A model generated the notes under the pieces. It was not told the origin of the DNA and did no database searches. It saw nothing but the letters and a program-made list of their open reading frames with translations. Shown piece after piece: positions 57,459 through 64,000 of a DNA stretch of 64,000 nucleotides. Source of the DNA: Anas platyrhynchos (taxonomy: Eukaryota > Chordata > Aves > Anseriformes > Anatidae). How positions within the stretch are numbered: position 1 is the stretch's first letter; each line of letters opens with the position of its first letter. The DNA lies in NCBI RefSeq assembly GCF_047663525.1, contig NC_092606.1, forward strand, positions 193,501 to 257,500, given 5' to 3'. Made by a program: the position numbers and the translations under genes.

Positions 57459-58615
57459 CAGCAAAAATACCTTCATTATAATCAACTTATTTTCTAAAAA
57501 GCTAACATCTTGTCAAGCAGTCCTTAATCACCTCTGAGCAGCATGCTATGCCTACCTTTTACTCTGTGCCTCCACATGGCTTGTGCTGCAGTTGCCCCTA
57601 TTCCATTTAAGACACTGGAATTCCTTAGAATTTGCCTTCAGAAGAAGCATGTTTTCCTTTCTCATAAAAAGTTACAAGTATTGACTAGTAATGCAAAAGC
57701 ACAGGATGAATAAGAAAATTGTTTTCAGTATATTGAGTTGACAGTTACTACACTGGAATGCTAAACCACTGTTTAACTAACCAAGCAGTTGAGAAAAATC
57801 TACTGTAAAGAAGAATTGTCTGTTGATAAATATAATTTATTTTTTATTAGGCTTACATTCAAGTGCAAATATAACAAAAGGAACTTAACAACATTTAACA
57901 ACAAAGATTTAACAACAAGGGGAAAGGCAGGGACCAACTGTCATAATGGATAAGAAATACCACTTTGTCAGCATGGGCTCAGTTTTGCTATACACTGCAA
58001 ATCATTGCTCAAATTCACAAGCCAAACCCTCAAAATTGCAAGTCTGCATTTAAAACTAAGTAATTTAAAACTGAAACAGTGAGTTTCTGTTACTCGTTTT
58101 CATTTATTTTGAGTTAGAATCAATATCCAAACGCATTCCTCCCATTCTGTCACAGTTTCCAACAAAAGCTAGGATTCCCACATGACTGAAAGAGTTAGAG
58201 CTTCAAGAATCACAGCAAATTTAATACAATTTGACTGAAATCAGAGCCTTCAGCAACATAACTTGCTCATTAGTTAGGCAGATCACTTAATCTTTGTTTT
58301 CATGTGTGAATTAGCAGGATATATTTCTAACCAGGGTTATAGGTTGATAAGCATTAAATACAACATCTAAAACTGAAAGAGAAAAGTTAAACAACTTGGT
58401 TGAAGTTTGAGTAGAGTCCAAAAAGAAGCTTTAATAACCCAGTCTCTGGCTTCTTGCTTTATACTTACACTGTCTCTTTAACACACATACTTACACAAGT
58501 CTTTCCACAGTTTTCCTGACTCATTTACACACTCTTAAGTAATCCTACAGCAGTCTAGACTCACATGAAAAAATGTGAACAACTTCTTTCTGCTGTTTCT
58601 TTATGTGTGTAACAT

Positions 58616-58678
58616 ACATGCATGTATACATGCATATAAAATGCATACATACACACACGCGCACACACATATATATAA
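58616..58678. repeat. (CA)/(TA)/CATG mixed microsatellite
   Basis: CATGCATGTATACATGCAT, then CATACATACACACACGCG and ACACATATATATA: an alternating purine-pyrimidine stretch of about 60 bases. Confidence 0.85.
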
Positions 58679-59011
58679 ACAAAGTCTGGCACACACAACT
58701 TGCTGGCGACAGAAAAGCAGTTGGCCTTAATTGCCCAAACCCATTGATGGGATTGTGCTCAAATGCACAGAAGTGCTGAGGACCTCACTGAGAAACAGAC
58801 AGAGCACTGTCAGAAAATCATGTTTATTCACCCACATTGGAAAAACAGTGTGAAAACAGTCTGTCACTAGATTCAAGTCACTTGATTTGCATCCATAGTA
58901 AATTTGACTCTATTTCTGTCTGAATGCTATTTTTAGCTTGGTGGCTTCAAAATCACATAGGGAATGCTGAAAGTGGATGTAGATATAGATATAACATGTG
59001 CAAGGAATACA

Positions 59012-60345
59012 TGATCATAAAATCATAGAATCATCTGGGTTGGAAAAGACCTTCAAACCATCAGATCTAACAAGCAATCTGACCAAGACCCGTCACTAAA
59101 CCATGTCTCTTAGTGCCACATCCACACATTTCTTAAATACCTCTAGAGATGGAGACTCCACCACTTCCCTGCACAGCCCATTCCAATACTTCACTACTCT
59201 CTTAGTGAACAAATTCTTCCTAATGTCCAGCTTAAATCTCCTCTGGTGTAATTTGAGACTGTTTCCTCACATCCTATCACTTGTCACCTGAGAAAAGAGA
59301 CTGACACCCTCCTCACTGCAACCTCCTTTAAGGTAGTTGTAGAGAGACATGCGGTCCCCCTCAACATCTTCTCCTCCATGTTAAAGAACCCCAGTTTCAT
59401 CTGTTACTGCTAACTTTCGTTTTCTAGTCTCTTCACCAGCTTTGCTGCTTTTCTATGCACACACTCGAGCAACTCAATATCCTTCTTGTAGTGAGGGTCC
59501 CAAAACCAAATACAGTATTTGAGGTGCAGTCTCAACAGTGACATGTACAAGGGGATGATCACTTGTCTCATCCTGCTGGCCAGACTATTTTTGATGCAGG
59601 CCAGGGTGCCCTTGGTCTTCTTGGCCACCTGGGCACACTGCTGGCTCACGTTCACCTATCAAACAGTACTCTCTTTTTTTTTTTTTTTTTTTTTTTTCTA
59701 TTGGGCAGCTTTCCAGTAACTCTTCCCCAAGCCTATACAGCTGCATGGGGTTGCTATGACCCAAATACAGGACCTGGCGCTTGCCTTTGTTCAGTGGCAC
59801 ATGATTGGACTCTGTCCATCAATCCAGCCTACCCAGATCCTTCTGTAAACCCTTCCTACTCTGAAACAGGTCAACTGTCCCACTTAACTCAATATCATCC
59901 ACAAACTTACTGAGGTTGCACTTGATACCCTCATCCAAATCACTGATAAAAATGTTAAACAAAGCTGTCCCTAACACTGAACCCCTGGGGATGGAACTGG
60001 TGATCAGCCACCAACAGAATCAAACTCCATTCACTACGACTCGGAGCCTGTCCGTCCACCTGGTTCTATACTTGTCCAAGCCATCGGCAGCCAGTGTCTC
60101 CAGAAGAATACTGTGGGAGACAGCGTTAAATGCTCTACTAAAATCAAGGTAAACAACACACACAGCTTTTCCCTCAACTATTAAGTGGGTCATCTTGTTG
60201 TAGAAGGAGATCAGGCAGGACTTTATTCAGGCAGGACTTGCCCCTCATAAACCCATGCTGGCTGCTTTTGATCACTTGATTGTCCTATATGTGCTGTGTG
60301 ATGGCAGTCAAGAATAAACCCTTTATCAGCCATATTGTAATTCTG
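59012..60345 (-). mobile_element. CR1 LINE 3' part, 1.3 kb, minus orientation
   Basis: The plus strand begins with ATCATAGAATCATCTGGGTT, the antisense of the CR1 3' terminus. The minus strand reads back through the tail, a frame with [14 protein letters not shown]-type sequence, and ORF2 sequence encoding the region around the RT active site. Motifs include antisense ATGGAACTGGTGATCAGCCA and CTACTAAAATCAAGGTAAAC. A T24 run (59674-59697) interrupts the frame. Stops and frameshifts make it inactive. It is the longest CR1 copy here. Confidence 0.92.
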
Positions 60346-60667
60346 CAGGTTTGAGATATTCATCATGCCAGTTCCAAAATTTGCAGAGACAGTATTAGCA
60401 ACGTAGTAACCTGAGAGAAGAAAGGAAAAATCAAGGACCTTCTACAGAATGAACAGAAAATAGGAATGCATTAACTTTGTTCCTTTCAGGCAGCTGTTAT
60501 GCTAGCTGGACAGCTGACATAGGTATTAGCAACTAAAAGTCGTGCTCTGCTCACATACAATAAAACAGGGATTATTTGCTTGTTCAACATGGCTGAGTAA
60601 CCTGTCCTAACAAAGACCATGATAAGGATCCTGCTGTGTTCTCTGTTGGCTTTGGTGGTACATGTTT

Positions 60668-60700
60668 TCACAGAATCATAGAATCATGGTTTCGAAGTGG
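60668..60700 (-). mobile_element. Very short CR1 3'-end remnant
   Basis: CACAGAATCATAGAATCATG on the plus strand is the antisense of the CR1 terminal repeat. Nothing further is recognisable beside it. Confidence 0.55.
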
Positions 60701-63462
60701 AGGAAAAAGGGATTCCTTTATGCTACAGCCTAAAGACCATTTATATATAAAACTAAAACACTTTGATGAGAAGAAAAATAATGCCATACAAGATGAGTAT
60801 CTCTAATGATACTTATCCTGTAGTGCTGTAAAAGGATGTAACCTAGCTCCAGTAACAAAGCAATTGTACTTGCACTACACAGTGTAAATAATACACTTAT
60901 TTACTCAGCACACAGGAACAGGACGACATGCATGCTTGATGCTGAAGTCTGTTTGTGCCTATTATACTGGAGACTATGTACAAGACTGTTTCTTAAAAGA
61001 AAGTTGTGTTTGTTAGATTCCTATAATCTATTACTCTGAAATGAACAAGATAGCTTGTAGAATTTGCCACCTGCTTTGGTCCGGCCTGAGCATTTTCAAA
61101 GACGGAAACTCACATTATCGCATAGCTGAGGAAAGGAACCCTTGATATGTAGGTCTGGAGGTACTTAAGGCAGTGTCAAAATCTCTGCTTTGCACTGATT
61201 TTCTATGGTGTGTATCCTCAAGGAACTTACTAGAACAATACTATGCTACAGAGGAAGGTAATGCAGAAACAAGTGGTTCACTGTGTCACACGGGAAACAA
61301 TCCATGCCACAGAGACAAGTTTTTGATTTTATCTTATATTTTATTTTGTTTTTATTTTTATTTGCCAGGCTCTAATTCTGCAACTTTTCCATTTTAATTA
61401 AATATATATCACTTACAGGATGCCATGAAAGTGTCTCAGAAGGAAATACTTGCAGTTAACAGAGAGGTGACATATCAAATGCACCATATTTATAATAAAA
61501 CCAGAGTTCTTTATTTCCCCATATATATGTTCCCCCGACTTGGCACTTCTGTCAATAAATCACCCAGTGTGACCATTCAAGAAAATAGCATTTGTCTTCT
61601 ACTTGCACAGCAACAGAGAAAAGCTCTTCTTTCTGCAAATGGGAGAGGGAACTGCCTGTCCTACAGCTTTTAGCTGAAACAATTTTTAAGGGAATTTGGA
61701 TCTGCATGAATTGAGACAGGCAAGCTCAGTGTTACCCAATCATGTGAGCACCACTGTATCTTACCTGCAATACTGAAGAACAAGCACTGTGAAGTACCTG
61801 GCAATAGTGAAATGTCCTATTGTGAAGTCCATCAGAAGGTATAAAAAGTCCCTTTCTCAAGTACTTTTAGATATATATAGATGCAAGTTGGCATTAAGTG
61901 GTGATTTCCAAAGTGCAGAAGCTGCTTAATGGTTTCTGGTTTCTATTCCTTCAAACAAATACTGCGATAACCTTCAGGTGGTGACACATGTCTGTGACCA
62001 AGTCACTTCTTGGCACTAGAATTGGTCTCTTCCTTACATATACTCTGCAAGTGGAATGGTGTTTATTCACATGCTCCATCATACCATGGAAGAGGTATGA
62101 GGCTGCACCACATGCAACCAGCTGGCTAGACAGAGTGCTGTTGAAGGCACCAGAAACAACAGTTTATGGTTCCCAGCAACTTCAAAGAGCACTGAAGATA
62201 AAGGCACAGAACTCCAATCATTACTGAAGTGGTTTTCTGCTCAGAAAAAGCACCTGGTGATTTTGTGGATATGTATGTTACTCACTTTTAAAGGCAAAAT
62301 GTGAATATTCTTCCAGTTCTGTAAAGAACATTCAAGTTAATGACAAAACTATAAAACATCCTACACGTTACTGTGCTAGAGGCCAGATCATGCACCCTGT
62401 TCCTTCATGTAGGGAATCACTGAAGATGCAGAATTTGACCCTTATGTCCTCACAACACCCTTGTGAGGTAGATAGGTACATAACAACTTTTTCAGAATGG
62501 GAACATGAGACAAAAAAGAGGTGGATTGACTTGTCTGAGGCTGCACAGCAAATCTGGAAGCAGAACTTAGGTCATGGCCATAGGTCTCTTCACTGCAACA
62601 CACTGCCTTCCCGCCCAACTTCATCTCCAGGGCTGAATAACCAGCATCCATGTACCCCTGGTCCAACAATACACCTAGTCCAACAAAAATCTTTCCATAG
62701 ACTTTTTCTGCTTCAGAAATGACATGAACAGATTCTACAAAACACTTTTATCATGGGACCTGAATTCCAAACTACACGAGACAACTTCCATTGCTATCAG
62801 CCAACACAAGCCCTACTATCTGGGCTATACTATATTATTTACAAGGCTTTTGGTCAGAGCCTTTCTCATGCTTTGTCTCCACTTCAAAATTCTAGAGTTA
62901 ATAACGTGCATCAGGGGCTTTCTGAAAACTCCAGGAGCTTTCACCATAGGTATGAAGTCCTATGGTTCACAAGTCATTTCCAAGCTGTCACTAACAAAGT
63001 ACTGTTTGGCACATGAAACCACATCTACCCGGGGCCAAGAGATGGAAAGTCTCCTGTCCCTGCCAGGACCACAGTGCAAGAAACACAAAGGCAACCTTAA
63101 TTCATCCTTGCCCAAGATATCATCAGAATCATGACCAGCATGGAATTACGTTATTTCAACCCTCTAAAAGGGTGTCTAAATGCAGTGAGATTTGGGAGTG
63201 AAAAGAAGGTGATGGAAAACATGGTTGGATGTTGACTTCGAAAGATTTTATCCCATGGCTAAGGCCAGACTAAAATATAACAAACCTTACACTAGATAAG
63301 TGACAACAGGTATTTCTCTGTACAGATGCTGACTTTTGGATATATATAGCTGCTAATGAATTGTCAGCCCTTGTCTGGGTGCAGTGTTCAATCACAATGA
63401 TTTAAAAGTGCATACCAAGGATAAAATAGTTCAAACCATCTGATATAACAGCTTGCCCTCTC

Positions 63463-63468
63463 TTTATT
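63463..63468 (-). terminator. SLC13A5: Candidate poly(A) signal of SLC13A5
   Basis: AATAAA on the minus strand lies about 290 bases after the stop codon. Later signals could also be used. Confidence 0.4.
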
Positions 63469-63758
63469 TAAAGTTAAATGAATTCTAAATCTTGATGGTA
63501 ATTGGAAGTACAATAGATCACTTGATCATACGTGTGATCCAGACACATGATCCTTAGGGTTGTGAAATTAAACAGCACATTTGGTGCCACCATGATTGGA
63601 ATGAGTTGGTTCATGCCTGATCTGATGTTTGACTCCCAGAAGGTAGCAGACACCTAACACTGGATCTGAAGTGTGACAAGACTTTATATAGGGTTTCAGG
63701 CAACAACAAAATAGGATCAAGAGTCCATTCCTTGTACAAAACACGAATTCTTCATCGC

Positions 63759-63887
63759 TCACTGGTTAGTTGTGCTGTTTGCCCAGGTTGGAAATGTATC
63801 CAGATCAAACATAGGTCTTCCCCATGTGTTGATGGCCAGTGTGACACAGAAGACTCCAATGATGTTCATCACTATTCCAGATCTAAC
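63759..63887 (-). CDS. SLC13A5: SLC13A5 (NaCT citrate transporter), last coding exon
   Basis: The product is the plasma-membrane sodium-coupled citrate transporter of the DASS/SLC13 family. Only the final exon is in the window. The acceptor is CTCACAG|GTTAGA, and 42 codons follow to TGA at 63761-63759. The peptide begins VRSGIVMNIIGVFCVTLAIN (the last membrane helix), then TWGRPMFDLDTFPTWANSTTNQ. The INTWG and FDLDxFPxWA pattern is characteristic of the SLC13 C-terminus, and NSTT is an N-glycosylation sequon, fitting an extracellular C-terminus. SLC13A2, A3 and A4 share this signature; synteny next to MED31 favours SLC13A5. Bases 63888-64000 are the preceding intron. Confidence 0.88.
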   Translation of the reverse strand, partial: VRSGIVMNIIGVFCVTLAINTWGRPMFDLDTFPTWANSTTNQ

Positions 63888-64000
63888 CTGTGAGGACAGA
63901 AGTCCAAGCCAACAATAACCAAACAACAGCACAGCAAAATATGGAAAGACACTGAACACAAAGAAGAAACACAGTCAAATTAAAGCACAGAAATAGCCAC

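Larger units (their letters stand above)
50771..63462. other. Intergenic region between MED31 promoter and SLC13A5 3' end
   Basis: About 12.7 kb is AT-rich and without a recognisable exon on either strand. It contains (TTTA)n, (TTTG)n, poly-A/T, A-rich and (CA)/(TA) simple repeats, one 1.3 kb CR1 copy (59.0-60.3 kb) and a short CR1 end at 60.67 kb. In human a small locus (C17orf100) lies in this interval, but I see nothing here that resembles a conserved protein. Confidence 0.6.

Noticed and set aside
50771-63462. A possible extra gene matching the human C17orf100 position
   Set aside because: No open frame or splice-bounded exon with any recognisable similarity was found on either strand.
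1-64000. CRISPR arrays, operons, phage genes, tRNA or rRNA genes
   Set aside because: No regularly spaced repeats with unique spacers, no dense unspliced gene clusters, and no cloverleaf or rRNA core sequences were seen. The window is spliced vertebrate DNA.

Overview
The window is vertebrate nuclear DNA, most likely from a bird. Its genes are split into short exons with GT-AG introns. Three promoters sit in CpG islands, and the recognisable interspersed repeats are mainly CR1 LINE fragments of the avian type. The gene order PITPNM3 - KIAA0753 - TXNDC17 - MED31 - SLC13A5, and every orientation, match human 17p13 as I know it. I see no bacterial, phage, CRISPR or operon-like content and no undescribed multi-gene system. 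The most useful result is a base-level exon model for three complete genes and two partial ones. No database search was run. Comparisons with human proteins are from memory of those families.

Layout. 1-10.6 kb is read as intron 1 of PITPNM3 (minus strand), with two CR1 copies, a GC-rich retroelement-like block and purine-rich DNA. 10.2-11.4 kb is a CpG island with the 22-base first coding exon of PITPNM3. 11.4-22.7 kb is intergenic, with an old CR1 fragment. 22.7-41.7 kb is KIAA0753 (OFIP/Moonraker, minus strand). I could place 16 coding exons that join in frame for 894 residues, plus a 3' UTR with a poly(A) signal. 42.05-42.75 kb is a CpG island between KIAA0753 and TXNDC17, which start head to head. 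42.4-44.9 kb is TXNDC17 (plus strand, 4 exons, 122 residues, WCPDC active site). 45.4-50.3 kb is MED31 (minus strand, 4 exons, 125 residues), tail to tail with TXNDC17 and starting in a third CpG island at 50.0-50.8 kb. 50.8-63.4 kb is AT-rich intergenic DNA with simple repeats and a 1.3 kb CR1. 63.4-64.0 kb holds the last coding exon of SLC13A5 (minus strand).

The genes do not form a pathway. KIAA0753 acts at centrioles and cilia, TXNDC17 in cytosolic thiol redox, MED31 in the Mediator complex, PITPNM3 in lipid transfer/signalling, and SLC13A5 in citrate uptake. They are linked by conserved synteny and, for KIAA0753/TXNDC17, by a shared promoter region. The most interesting loose ends are splice-site details in KIAA0753: a consensus donor overlapping the stop codon, a weak donor, a (GT)n acceptor tract, a NAGNAG acceptor and a hairpin over the acceptor region before the start codon. 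There are also a few perfect hairpins and one unexplained intergenic reading frame.
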